The position numbers were made by a program, and so were the translations under genes. From IMG/VR virus record IMGVR_UViG_3300044644_000053, positions 1-37,176 of that record: DNA of 37,176 nucleotides; one strand, written 5' to 3'. Shown piece by piece: positions 14,919 through 22,249 of this stretch. The DNA is from a virus. Each line of letters starts with the position of its first letter. Within the stretch, counting starts at the first letter, position 1. The notes beneath the pieces were generated by a model. It did not search any database, was not told the origin of the DNA, and was given only the letters and a program-made list of their open reading frames with translations.

Positions 14919-16391
14919 TTATGCAACCCTTGAGAGGTTTCTTTTCAACGGTTGACTCCACTTCGTACTCGCCTTTGACCCCATCATGCCAATCACAGCA
15001 TCAGAAGCAAAGGTCAAGCAAAAAGCATCAGCCTTGTCAGGCGAGGCCAAACCACGCTTTCTGATCTCATCTTTACCCTCAATCTGAATCTTGCCGTTAG
15101 AGGTAAACGAATACCTGACTGTCGCCAACTCAGCAATCAGTAGCTCATCCTTTGGCAGCCGACAGTCCCGCGCCTCCAACCACGACTTGGCCTTGTACCA
15201 AAGCTCGGCCTTTAGGTTGCGGTATGTCGTACCCATGGCAGGGGACTCGCTCACATTTATACCGCGAGCCGGTAAATTCAACTCTCTCAAGCGGTCAACC
15301 ACGCCAGCGCCAAGTCCAATGCTGTCAACCAGTATCTCTGTCGGACGGTCAGATGGCGGCAATATCTCGTACTCGGCCACCACCGCACCAGTCAGTTGCA
15401 TCAAATCCAGATTCTTCCAAGTCTTAATAGGCTCAGTCACCGCGTTACCCCGCCGCTTGCACAGTGCGGAACGGTCCGAGCCAAAGCGTGCCACATCCAA
15501 GCCCCAGACCAGTGGCGCGTAGGGCGATGCTTCCACATCCCGATTCATCGCCAAGTCCAGCAACTCCATAGGAATGACGGTGTCTTCGTCAGACTTCGGA
15601 AACTCACCCAGCACGCGAATCCGGTAAGCATTGGACTCCTCACCGTAACGCGCCTTCATCTCCTCGATGTACGCCTCACTGACCCTTGGTGAGTCCGCGC
15701 AACTCACCTTCATCGTCACCCAGTCCCCCGCCAGACGGTTATGGGTGTCGTAGAAGAATCCGCTGGAACGCACAGGATTGCCGAGTAACAGCGTCACAGC
15801 GTTGTGACCGGACATTGAGCCAGAAGCCGCCTCAAACACCTTCTCAGGTATACCGGATGCCTCATCTCCCACCAGCATCACATGATCGCTGTGTACCCCC
15901 TGCAAGGCTTCGGGCTGCTCGGCTCTGGATGTTCTGGCCGAGATGAACGCCTCCTCGTTTGCGCCAATCACCTCAATACGGTCCTGCTTCACATCCAATT
16001 GCTCGGCCAGCATGGGCGGCAGCACCTTCACCCAACGCTTGACCTCGGCAAATAAGGCATCGTAGAGCTGGCTGGATGTCGGTGCTGTGACCACCACCTT
16101 GACCGGAAATCTTAGGAACAGATACCAAATCATCGCCCAGCTTGCTGCGGTGGACTTGCCAACGCCATGTCCTGATCTCACCGAGATACGGCGGTTGCCA
16201 TTGGCAATGTGGTTCAAAAACTCCACCTGCCAGACATCCGGCTCAGTGTTCAGCACCTCTCTGACAAACAGCACAGGGTTGTGCTTGTACAGCTTGACGA
16301 ATTCGACAAAAGGGTTATTGGCCACCAAATCATTCGAAATTTTTTTCGGGGCGGCCTTCTTTGCGGCGGTGGGGGTAGGGGTGGTGGTCAT
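14919..16391 (-). CDS. Terminase large subunit
   Basis: A 490-residue packaging motor. The ATPase domain shows Walker A as RSGHGVGKST (72-81) and Walker B as VMLVGDEA (171-178), with Glu178-adjacent acidic residues for hydrolysis. A LLLGNP segment (about 201-206) is in the position of the coupling motif. The RNase H-like nuclease domain shows GLDVARFGSD (297-306, Asp299), ILVDSIGLG (353-361, Asp356) and DKADAF (452-457), the three acidic clusters that cut DNA. It works with the small subunit at 16678..17112 and the portal. The start at ATG 16391 lacks a clear Shine-Dalgarno sequence, and a 286-bp regulatory-looking region separates it from the small subunit gene. Confidence 0.95.
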   Translation of the reverse strand: MTTTPTPTAAKKAAPKKISNDLVANNPFVEFVKLYKHNPVLFVREVLNTEPDVWQVEFLNHIANGNRRISVRSGHGVGKSTAASWAMIWYLFLRFPVKVVVTAPTSSQLYDALFAEVKRWVKVLPPMLAEQLDVKQDRIEVIGANEEAFISARTSRAEQPEALQGVHSDHVMLVGDEASGIPEKVFEAASGSMSGHNAVTLLLGNPVRSSGFFYDTHNRLAGDWVTMKVSCADSPRVSEAYIEEMKARYGEESNAYRIRVLGEFPKSDEDTVIPMELLDLAMNRDVEASPYAPLVWGLDVARFGSDRSALCKRRGNAVTEPIKTWKNLDLMQLTGAVVAEYEILPPSDRPTEILVDSIGLGAGVVDRLRELNLPARGINVSESPAMGTTYRNLKAELWYKAKSWLEARDCRLPKDELLIAELATVRYSFTSNGKIQIEGKDEIRKRGLASPDKADAFCLTFASDAVIGMMGSKASTKWSQPLKRNLSRVA

Positions 16392-16500
16392 CGGGTTATG
16401 GGATTCGGTAGGTGTTTGGCTGCGTCATCAGCCGCCCCCGCCGCAAACGCGCAAGGGGGGGGGCATCGCGCCGCGGCAGGCGCAGGCCGCGCCCACTTTA
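16392..16500. other. GC-rich segment with G9 tract and hairpin
   Basis: This part of the non-coding region between the terminase genes has a run of nine G (16455-16463) and a GC-rich inverted repeat CGCGGC / GCCGCG (16472-16477 and 16486-16491) with an 8-base loop. Its composition is far richer in G+C than the surroundings. The position between the terminase genes fits a packaging recognition site (pac or cos) or a strand-opening block, but no direct evidence exists. Confidence 0.35.
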
Positions 16501-16510
16501 CAGCGAAAAG

Positions 16511-16704
16511 ATATCCACAGGGGTATGCATCGCTAAGTTGTTGATTCATATACTTTCTTACAGAACGCTTACAGAATCCATTTAACACGATGTCCATTAT
16601 GTTAAGTCAAATGTGGATAACTGGCTCTGATTTGCTCAATCAGTAGGCAGATTTGCGTTATCCACAGGCCAGTGTGTTCAATCATCGCGTTTTTCTGTGG
16701 ATAA
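16511..16704. other. DnaA-box cluster, candidate replication origin
   Basis: Three perfect 9-mers of TTATCCACA: 16612-16620 (minus), 16658-16666 (plus) and 16696-16704 (minus, inside the 3' end of the small terminase gene). There is also one 8-of-9 match, ATATCCACA, at 16511-16519 (plus). The stretch between the first two sites is AT-rich (TGATTCATATACTTTC, TTTAACACG). Such spacing and density resemble DnaA-dependent origins in phages and plasmids. A single further perfect box occurs alone inside a coding region at 6023-6031, so one isolated site is not unusual but three within 93 bp is. Confidence 0.55.
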
Positions 16705-17112
16705 GTCTTCGATGACCTCGGTATGGCGCAGTGCCGCCATGCGTAAGTCTTGGATGTTGATGTTGACCTGTGCGGCTTTTTGTAAGCCGTAAGTCTTCTG
16801 ATCCCACCGTTCAGCCAGCCACTGGCGCGTTCGGATGCGCTGGACATCGCGCTGCGCGTGATCGACATCCATGCCGTCCGCGATCTCCACCGTCTCACAC
16901 GCCAAAAGGTCTGCTGCACGCGTGCGCGCACGCGCAATCATAGCACCGTGATCGTTTTCCTCAATCCAATCATCGAGCGCACGCTTGCTGATCCCGAGTT
17001 CGATGCAGATGTTGGCGATGCTTTTGCCGCTTTCCACCATGCTGAAGATCATCTCTTCAGGCATATCGTTGAGGAAAGCAATGTCCTGTCTTCGTTTTGG
17101 GTTACCAACCAC
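16678..17112 (-). CDS. Terminase small subunit, Sf6-type
   Basis: A 144-residue DNA-recognition subunit. Features are an N-terminal helix-turn-helix (GKSIANICIELGISKRALDDWI, about 29-50) and the central ARTRAADLLACETVEIAD block (about 61-78). The C-terminal 'RIRTRQWLAERWDQKTYG' block (about 92-109) is characteristic of Sf6-like small terminases. It should bind the packaging site and recruit the large subunit. It is complete with an ATG at 17112, and its 3' end contains one DnaA box. It is separated from the large subunit by the DnaA-box region. Confidence 0.85.
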   Translation of the reverse strand: MVGNPKRRQDIAFLNDMPEEMIFSMVESGKSIANICIELGISKRALDDWIEENDHGAMIARARTRAADLLACETVEIADGMDVDHAQRDVQRIRTRQWLAERWDQKTYGLQKAAQVNINIQDLRMAALRHTEVIEDLSTEKRDD

Positions 17113-17114
17113 GC

Positions 17115-17204
17115 TCAGACCCGCTTTAAAGCCGTTTTAATCCGCTGGACGATGTCCAGTACCTTTTCCTTGATCAAAGCCCCTAATCGCTTAATTTGTT
17201 CCAT
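17115..17204 (-). CDS. Possible 29-residue basic amphipathic peptide
   Basis: The ATG at 17204 has GGAGAGG seven bases upstream and overlaps the previous gene by 14 bases. The peptide starts MEQIKRLGALIKEKV and continues as one basic amphipathic helix with Ile/Leu spaced every three or four residues. It stops 2 bp before the small terminase gene. Nothing beyond the ribosome site and clean helical pattern supports it. It might act only as a coupling leader for the terminase gene. Confidence 0.4.
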   Translation of the reverse strand: MEQIKRLGALIKEKVLDIVQRIKTALKRV

Positions 17205-17865
17205 TTTTGAACCTCTCCGCTTGTTTGCTGTTGAATTTCTTTTCTGCTGGTGGACCGTCCAGCACCTCAAGGTCATCTGGGAAGTCATCGAAGCCTGATT
17301 CTCCACCGATTTTGTTGGCTTTGAAGCTGACCACCTTGGCGGTTGGATCAAAGGCTTTGACCTTGATGATTTCTTGCACCAGCGGATCGTTGAAGATCAC
17401 CTCCAGCTCTTCCATGCTCCAAATGCAATGGTTGCTCAGTTCCTGCCTTTCGCGCTGCATTGCCAGCGTCTCATTGACCGTCCTGACAATCACCATGACC
17501 TGACCTGTCTGCATCTCCCACTCGATTCTCGGAATCTGATCGTTGGCTGGCGTGATGCCTTGATCTGCTGCCCACTGATCCAACACGCCATAAGCCCTGA
17601 TCATTCCCGCCAAACTGGAATCGAATTTCGCATGATCCTTTGACGCAATCGCTTGGTGCAATCTGCCGTTCTGCGTCCAGAATTTCTCCCTCAACTCACT
17701 GTCTACTAAAGTAATCAGTCGATTTTCTCCCCATTTCCTATCGCTGGCCGCTTTCGCTGCCTCCAGTTCCACCAACTTGGATTGCACATAAACCGTCCAC
17801 GCATCTGCTTGTGGACTTGGACTCACCACCACTGGATGCTGTCTGAGTGACTTCTTTGTTGCCAT
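17191..17865 (-). CDS. Conserved phage protein of unknown function
   Basis: I start at ATG 17865 (224 residues), because GAAGGAAAG lies just upstream; the frame is open to 17901 without a ribosome site. The protein is soluble, mostly helical and acidic at the C-terminus (GGESGFDDFPDDLEVLDGPP). It has a central segment EWEMQTGQVMVIVRTVNETLAMQ that looks like a beta hairpin plus helix. Uncharacterised proteins of this kind lie beside primase genes in related phages, from memory. It is the first gene after the GGAACA repeat region, so it opens the packaging and structural operon. Confidence 0.72.
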   Translation of the reverse strand: MATKKSLRQHPVVVSPSPQADAWTVYVQSKLVELEAAKAASDRKWGENRLITLVDSELREKFWTQNGRLHQAIASKDHAKFDSSLAGMIRAYGVLDQWAADQGITPANDQIPRIEWEMQTGQVMVIVRTVNETLAMQRERQELSNHCIWSMEELEVIFNDPLVQEIIKVKAFDPTAKVVSFKANKIGGESGFDDFPDDLEVLDGPPAEKKFNSKQAERFKNGTN

Positions 17866-17893
17866 TACGCTTTCCTTCGTTTTGTTGCAAATA

Positions 17894-18003
17894 GGGAACA
17901 CACAACAGGGAACAAACCTCCGAGTCCTAGACTCTCGGTTTGTTCCTGTTCCCTTGTGCGGAACATTTGTTCCCCTTTTGTTCCTTGTTTGTTCCCTGTT
18001 CCC
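17894..18003. repeat. Nine GGAACA repeats, iteron-like
   Basis: GGAACA occurs nine times in 110 bp: on the plus strand at 17895, 17909 and 17960, and on the minus strand (as TGTTCC) at 17941, 17947, 17968, 17979, 17990 and 17997. Several carry the longer core GGGAACA. The cluster lies in the 155-bp gap between the primase-helicase gene and the packaging operon. It could be an origin (iterons for an initiator) or operator sites for a late regulator. Confidence 0.6.
17909..17946. other. Large inverted repeat inside the GGAACA cluster
   Basis: GGAACAAACC (17909-17918) pairs perfectly with GGTTTGTTCC (17937-17946). An inner GAGTC (17922-17926) pairs with GACTC (17930-17934) around a CTA loop. 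The result is a long, slightly interrupted cruciform with no following U-tract on either strand, so a regulatory or origin structure is more likely than a simple terminator. Confidence 0.55.
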
Positions 18004-18020
18004 TGTATATTCATACAGCC

Positions 18021-20102
18021 TCAGAACGATTCGCTTGATTCACTTTTGACGGTCAACCACGCAAATCCATCGCTGATCTGTCCATGTCCATGTCTGGACA
18101 AGTCCTTCCTAACCCGCTGCCAAGTGATCTTGAAGCTGTCCTTATCCTCATCTGTGCACCCCATCTTTGACCACAATTCCTCTCTCCAGTGCTTCAAATC
18201 CACCACCATGCGCTGTGAACCTTCGATTAACTTCAAGAAGCCATTCTTCTTAATCGCATTTTCCAAGCATTGGAGCGACAAGACCTGATTCTTGCCGTGT
18301 CCTGCGTTGCTGGACGCGCCTTTTGCGTCCCTTTTCAGCGCGTCAAACTGTCCGAGTTCGCATGGGTTGACGGCCAAACTGGTCTGCGGCTCACCGATCT
18401 GGAGTGATCCTTGTGGCGCTGGCAGCTCCACCGTGACCATCTCAAAGCCGATCCTGTCGTTGTCCGCACCGTCCTTTTGCTTGCTGATGGTGACGATTCC
18501 TTTCATGCTGTCTTCGAATCTGAGCAGCTCCAGCTCGGTGTCCACTGCCCCGAGTAGGCTGGAGTGGCCGCGCAGTCCTTTGGTGGCATCCTTTCCACTG
18601 TGGTGCAAGATCATCAGCCCACAGTCCTGCACGATCTGCTGAATGCGTCCACAGGCTGTGATAAACGCTCCCATGTCTTCGCTGGAGTTCTCGTTGCCAC
18701 CGCCAAAGGCTCTGGCCAGCGTGTCTATGACGATCTGCTTGAATTCGATACCCGACTGCTGCACCAGTACCTCGATGGCCAGCACCAGCGCGTTGAAGTC
18801 TTCGATGCTGGAGCGTAAATTCAACTGATGGCGCACTACATAGATCGGTGCGCCACTCTCTGTTTGGTGGTGAATCTTGAGCGCCTTAATCCGCGCACCG
18901 ATACCGCCAAAGCCCTCGCCTGCGATGTACAGCACCGCACCTGCCTCGTTGACCTCTCTGCCCATCCATGCTGTGCCGGTCGCAATGGCGTGTGCAATGT
19001 CCAAGGCAATGAACGACTTGAATGAGCCTGGTGGACCGTAGAGTGCGCTGAACGCGCCAACAGGCAACACGCCATCAATCAACCACTTCACCGGCTCATC
19101 TTGGATACTGTCCCAATGCTCGATCTGTATTTGCTTTGACGGTTTTGGTGGCGCTGGTGGCTCTGCCGCAAACTCATGTTCAATTTCTAGCGTTTTCTTT
19201 ACATGATCAAGCTCATGTGTATGCTTTTCCTCGTTTTGTGTACTTGATTGCAAAATCGGATTCAATCGTTCGGGCATCGTTACCTGATCCAGCGTTGTGA
19301 TGATTGGCGCGGCCTTGACCAACGCCACCAGCTCGGCTCTACCGCCACCCGCCTCGATGAATTCAAAGGCATCGTCACCTTGCCCTTGCAGACCGAGGTC
19401 AACTACCTTCAGTGACTTGACGATGGGCAGTATTGCCTCGGCAGCCTTGTACGCATAACCCCAACCCGCCACATCGTTGTCCGGCACGATGATGACTTGC
19501 GCTCCGGCAAAGTATTCGGTGATGGCGGCAGGCCATGATCCTGCGCCAGTGTGCGCGGTGGTGGCGATCATGCCAATTGACTTGATCGCGTCCGCTGCCT
19601 TCTCGCCCTCTACCAAGAAGACATTGCGCCCCGCTGTCTTCGCGTCCAAGAGTGCCGGCAAGTTGTAGGGCACGATGCGAGCATCTCCAAGCGTTGTGGA
19701 GCGTCTGCCATCACTATCAACTTTGTAGAGTCTATAAGTCTTTCCAGACTCCCCTATCTTGTACCGCTGCTTGACGAACACTGTCTGACGGTCCTCATCC
19801 TGATACGCCCACTCCTGTTCCAGTATGTTGCGCGGAATGGGTCTGATGTTGGCTAAGGGATCAGGCTTGTCCAAGAGTTCGGGGAGCAAGTTCAATGCTC
19901 TGATGGTGTGGAAGACATCCTCTTGGCTGCACCCACCGTGGCAATGGAAGAGAGGCTTGCCCTCGTCATTGATGTCGATGCTGAGACTTGGATTCTTGTC
20001 GCCGTTGCCTTTGCCGTGACTCGGTACAGGGCAACTAGCCACCCATTGACCGTTGGCTTTCTTCGCGTTGCCCAGCGTCTTGGCTATTTGTTCTGCTTGC
20101 AT
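18021..20102 (-). CDS. Primase-helicase fusion
   Basis: A 693-residue replication protein starting at ATG 20102, which has GAGG five bases upstream; the frame extends 12 codons further up without a ribosome site. The N-terminus carries a zinc motif (Cys24, His29, Cys54, Cys58). A TOPRIM primase centre follows: VEGEKAAD at 164-171 and PDND at 207-210. The C-terminal half is a RecA-like/RepA-type ATPase, with Walker A GPPGSFKS (356-363), Walker B IVID (457-460) and a LHHSGKD sensor segment (499-505). It should prime and unwind DNA at the phage fork, while DNA synthesis would come from the host, since no polymerase gene is visible. Its start overlaps the methyltransferase gene by 19 bases. Confidence 0.9.
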   Translation of the reverse strand: MQAEQIAKTLGNAKKANGQWVASCPVPSHGKGNGDKNPSLSIDINDEGKPLFHCHGGCSQEDVFHTIRALNLLPELLDKPDPLANIRPIPRNILEQEWAYQDEDRQTVFVKQRYKIGESGKTYRLYKVDSDGRRSTTLGDARIVPYNLPALLDAKTAGRNVFLVEGEKAADAIKSIGMIATTAHTGAGSWPAAITEYFAGAQVIIVPDNDVAGWGYAYKAAEAILPIVKSLKVVDLGLQGQGDDAFEFIEAGGGRAELVALVKAAPIITTLDQVTMPERLNPILQSSTQNEEKHTHELDHVKKTLEIEHEFAAEPPAPPKPSKQIQIEHWDSIQDEPVKWLIDGVLPVGAFSALYGPPGSFKSFIALDIAHAIATGTAWMGREVNEAGAVLYIAGEGFGGIGARIKALKIHHQTESGAPIYVVRHQLNLRSSIEDFNALVLAIEVLVQQSGIEFKQIVIDTLARAFGGGNENSSEDMGAFITACGRIQQIVQDCGLMILHHSGKDATKGLRGHSSLLGAVDTELELLRFEDSMKGIVTISKQKDGADNDRIGFEMVTVELPAPQGSLQIGEPQTSLAVNPCELGQFDALKRDAKGASSNAGHGKNQVLSLQCLENAIKKNGFLKLIEGSQRMVVDLKHWREELWSKMGCTDEDKDSFKITWQRVRKDLSRHGHGQISDGFAWLTVKSESSESF

Positions 20103-21565
20103 ATTGCCTCTACTTGTTCTATGCGTTGCCCGATCCATGCCATCACAGGCACTGCCATGCTGTTGCCCAAGGCTTTGTACCTTGGACCATCAGGCGTTGG
20201 TTTGCCCTTTGATTTGATGTCGGTGTAGTTGTCGGGGAAGCCCTGCAATCTCTCGCATTCGACTGGGGTGAGTCTTCTGACGGCCATGGCTTGCATAACG
20301 CATTGCGGCTGACCACCGCCAGTTGGGGATTGCTTTGTCAGCGTCAGCGCCTGATCATGGTTGTACTTTGGCGTTTGCTCTGTGGTGAATGCCATGGGTT
20401 GCGTTGTCACCGGCACATTTCCACCGCCAGTTCCCCATTTGCTTGTGACGGTGCTGCAAGTCTCGCCAAGGTCACGCACTCTGCTGTCCTGTCCATGCAT
20501 CTCATAGACTGGTTGCGCTACATAAGTTGTGCTTTCATGCTTATCAGCGCGAGATGCGCCTGACCGCAAGCAATGACCGACATCAGGTTTTTCTGATACG
20601 CCAAACGGTATAGGTTGCGCCACACCATGCACACCTGTGGCGTTGAGCGTGTACATCGGGCCGCCATCAGTAAACCCATCACCGTTGCCGCCGTTTTGCG
20701 GTTGCCGTCCAATGGTGTTTTCAGCAAGGGCAATGGGTTGCGCTGGCACAAACATCGGGCAATCATTGTTGATGTGCTGATTCTCTAATCCTTGTTTAGA
20801 GCCAAAAGATGCATTCAGCGTGCTACTTATTTCGGCTGGCCAAGCCTTGGTAACAGGAATCATTTTGGCAGAGTTCTTATTCATGCCATCTGTACCTGCA
20901 TCTTTGTAATCCCTTGCCGACAATGGGCCAGTTAACTCTACTCCACAATCGAAACTGCTTTTAATGCTTGTTCCAACGCTGGCGGCAACACTTTGCCTCT
21001 TTTCTCTGCTCGGCGCAGGATGCCCTTGCAAGCTGTGGCGCTCAAAAAGAACCGCTGCGGCAACTCGCCAGTCTCCAAGGTATCCGACAACGAACACACG
21101 GCGGCGGCGCTGTGCCACTCCAAAGTATTGAGCGTCAAGAACGCGGTATGCGAACCCATACCCGAGTTCTCCCAGCGCCCCGAGGAAGACTCCAAAATCT
21201 TTTCCTCCGTTAGATGACAAGACACCAGGGACATTCTCCCAGACCAACCATCTGGGCCGATATTGGTCAGCAATGGCAAGATAGGTAAGCATGAGGTTGC
21301 CACGCGGGCCATCCAATCCTTTTCTGAGTCCTGCGACTGAGAAAGACTGACAGGGTGTTCCTCCGACAAGAAGATCGACATTTGTTCCAAGATTCCACTC
21401 CTTAAATTTCGTCATATCGCCAAGGTTTGGCGTTTGTGGGTAATGGTGCGCCAGCACTTCAGAGGGAAATCTTTCGATCTCCGAATACGCCACTGCCTCC
21501 CATCCAAGGGGATGCCATGCTACGGTTGCCGCCTCAATACCACTGCAAAGTGAGAGATATTTCAT
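20084..21565 (-). CDS. DNA cytosine-5 methyltransferase
   Basis: A 493-residue C5-cytosine methyltransferase. Motifs in order: I (LSLCSGIEAATVAW, 4-17), IV with the catalytic PCQ (GGTPCQSF, Cys72), VI (WENVPG, 109-114), VIII (QRRRRVFVVG, 152-161), then a long variable target-recognition region. Motif IX (RRLTPVECERLQGFPDNYT) and X (RYKALGNSMAVPV) are near the C-terminus. No restriction endonuclease is adjacent, so it is an orphan enzyme, probably protecting phage DNA. It starts only 17 bases after the U-tract of a terminator and has no visible Shine-Dalgarno. A second long frame overlaps it (20938..21381). Confidence 0.92.
   Translation of the reverse strand: MKYLSLCSGIEAATVAWHPLGWEAVAYSEIERFPSEVLAHHYPQTPNLGDMTKFKEWNLGTNVDLLVGGTPCQSFSVAGLRKGLDGPRGNLMLTYLAIADQYRPRWLVWENVPGVLSSNGGKDFGVFLGALGELGYGFAYRVLDAQYFGVAQRRRRVFVVGYLGDWRVAAAVLFERHSLQGHPAPSREKRQSVAASVGTSIKSSFDCGVELTGPLSARDYKDAGTDGMNKNSAKMIPVTKAWPAEISSTLNASFGSKQGLENQHINNDCPMFVPAQPIALAENTIGRQPQNGGNGDGFTDGGPMYTLNATGVHGVAQPIPFGVSEKPDVGHCLRSGASRADKHESTTYVAQPVYEMHGQDSRVRDLGETCSTVTSKWGTGGGNVPVTTQPMAFTTEQTPKYNHDQALTLTKQSPTGGGQPQCVMQAMAVRRLTPVECERLQGFPDNYTDIKSKGKPTPDGPRYKALGNSMAVPVMAWIGQRIEQVEAICKQNK
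20938..21381 (-). CDS. Overprinted ORF within the methyltransferase gene
   Basis: A 147-codon frame on the same strand as, but out of phase with, the methyltransferase gene, from ATG 21381 (weak GGA five bases upstream; an in-frame TTG lies at 21390). The C-terminal part reads SLSDTLETGELPQRFFLS, then ACKGILRRAEKRGKVLPP and a short helix. I recall this pattern (RFFLS..AC.GILRRAEKRGK.LP) from many phage proteins annotated as separate hypothetical genes, which argues that this frame is translated and not chance. It overlies the methyltransferase motif VIII codons. The function is unknown; confidence is limited because I cannot run the comparison. Confidence 0.5.
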   Translation of the reverse strand: MSIFLSEEHPVSLSQSQDSEKDWMARVATSCLPILPLLTNIGPDGWSGRMSLVSCHLTEEKILESSSGRWENSGMGSHTAFLTLNTLEWHSAAAVCSLSDTLETGELPQRFFLSATACKGILRRAEKRGKVLPPALEQALKAVSIVE

Positions 21566-21582
21566 GTTGTATTTTTTAGAGG

Positions 21583-21611
21583 AAAAAAAACCGCTGGGGT
21601 TAGCCAGCGGT
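21583..21611 (-). terminator. Rho-independent terminator after the SSB-like gene
   Basis: Stem CCGCTGG / CCAGCGG (21591-21597 and 21604-21610) with a 6-base loop, followed on the minus strand by T8 (21590-21583). It lies 17 bases after the stop of the ssDNA-binding-like gene and directly before the methyltransferase start. Confidence 0.85.
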
Positions 21612-21627
21612 GCTTAAAGCCGATCAG

Positions 21628-22215
21628 TTAGAACATCTCGTCATCAGCCACTGCTGCGGCCATCGCTGACTTCTGTGGCGCTGGAGCTGCAACTGGTGCA
21701 GGTGCCGGTGCACTGAATGGCGCTGAGTGATCAGCACCTTCAGCATCCATGCCAGCCGGACGATCAATCCAACTGATGATGTTGAACGCTGGAATGCGTG
21801 TCGTGCCCTTGCCGATCTTCTCCAGCTTGCTGCCGGTGTACTCCAGCACAGGCAATTTGCCTGCATTGGCGGCTTGCTGTGCGGCGCAGTCCAAGTACAG
21901 TTTTTCCAGCGACATATTTGAACCTACGCCGTTAGATGACCACTCCACCAACCCAACCTCTTTGTTGTAAAACTTGACGATGAATCCGCGCCGACTTTCT
22001 GGTGATGGCTGCGGTCCTTTCTTACCGAGTGCCGCATCAGGCTGCCAATTGCGTACACCGACTCCAAGTTCAAGCCAGCCGGTTTGCACATCATTGATGT
22101 CGAATACGATCTTTTTGAGTTGGATTTCCTCGCCAAGATTGTTTGTCCAAGCGTTGGCTTGGGGTGAGAAGCGGATGTAGTTTCCAGAGCCGCCAGCAGA
22201 TGAGAGGTTTAGCAT
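21628..22215 (-). CDS. Putative ssDNA-binding protein
   Basis: A 195-residue protein with a beta-rich body (IVFDINDVQTGWLELGVG at about 37-54). An Ala/Pro-rich linker (about 165-182) follows, and the tail is short and acidic, ending ADDEMF. An acidic tip closing with Phe is the standard way that bacterial and phage ssDNA-binding proteins contact their partners. The fold cannot be confirmed by eye, and it resembles unnamed phage proteins beside DUF2800 nucleases. It sits between a PD-(D/E)XK nuclease and the primase, which supports a replication or recombination role. Confidence 0.65.
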   Translation of the reverse strand: MLNLSSAGGSGNYIRFSPQANAWTNNLGEEIQLKKIVFDINDVQTGWLELGVGVRNWQPDAALGKKGPQPSPESRRGFIVKFYNKEVGLVEWSSNGVGSNMSLEKLYLDCAAQQAANAGKLPVLEYTGSKLEKIGKGTTRIPAFNIISWIDRPAGMDAEGADHSAPFSAPAPAPVAAPAPQKSAMAAAVADDEMF

Positions 22216-22249
22216 TTTGCGTTTCGCTTTCTAAGTTTCAGGGGTTGCA

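Noticed and set aside
14702-14926. N-terminal extension of the Cys-rich protein
   Set aside because: It reads as a shadow of the small basic gene upstream; the ATG at 14701 forms a TAATG junction.
16388-16597. A 69-codon minus-strand frame in the gap before the large terminase, with ATGA overlap to its start
   Set aside because: No ribosome site, no protein-like pattern, and it runs through the GC-rich hairpin and DnaA-box region. The overlap is probably chance, though this genome uses such overlaps often.
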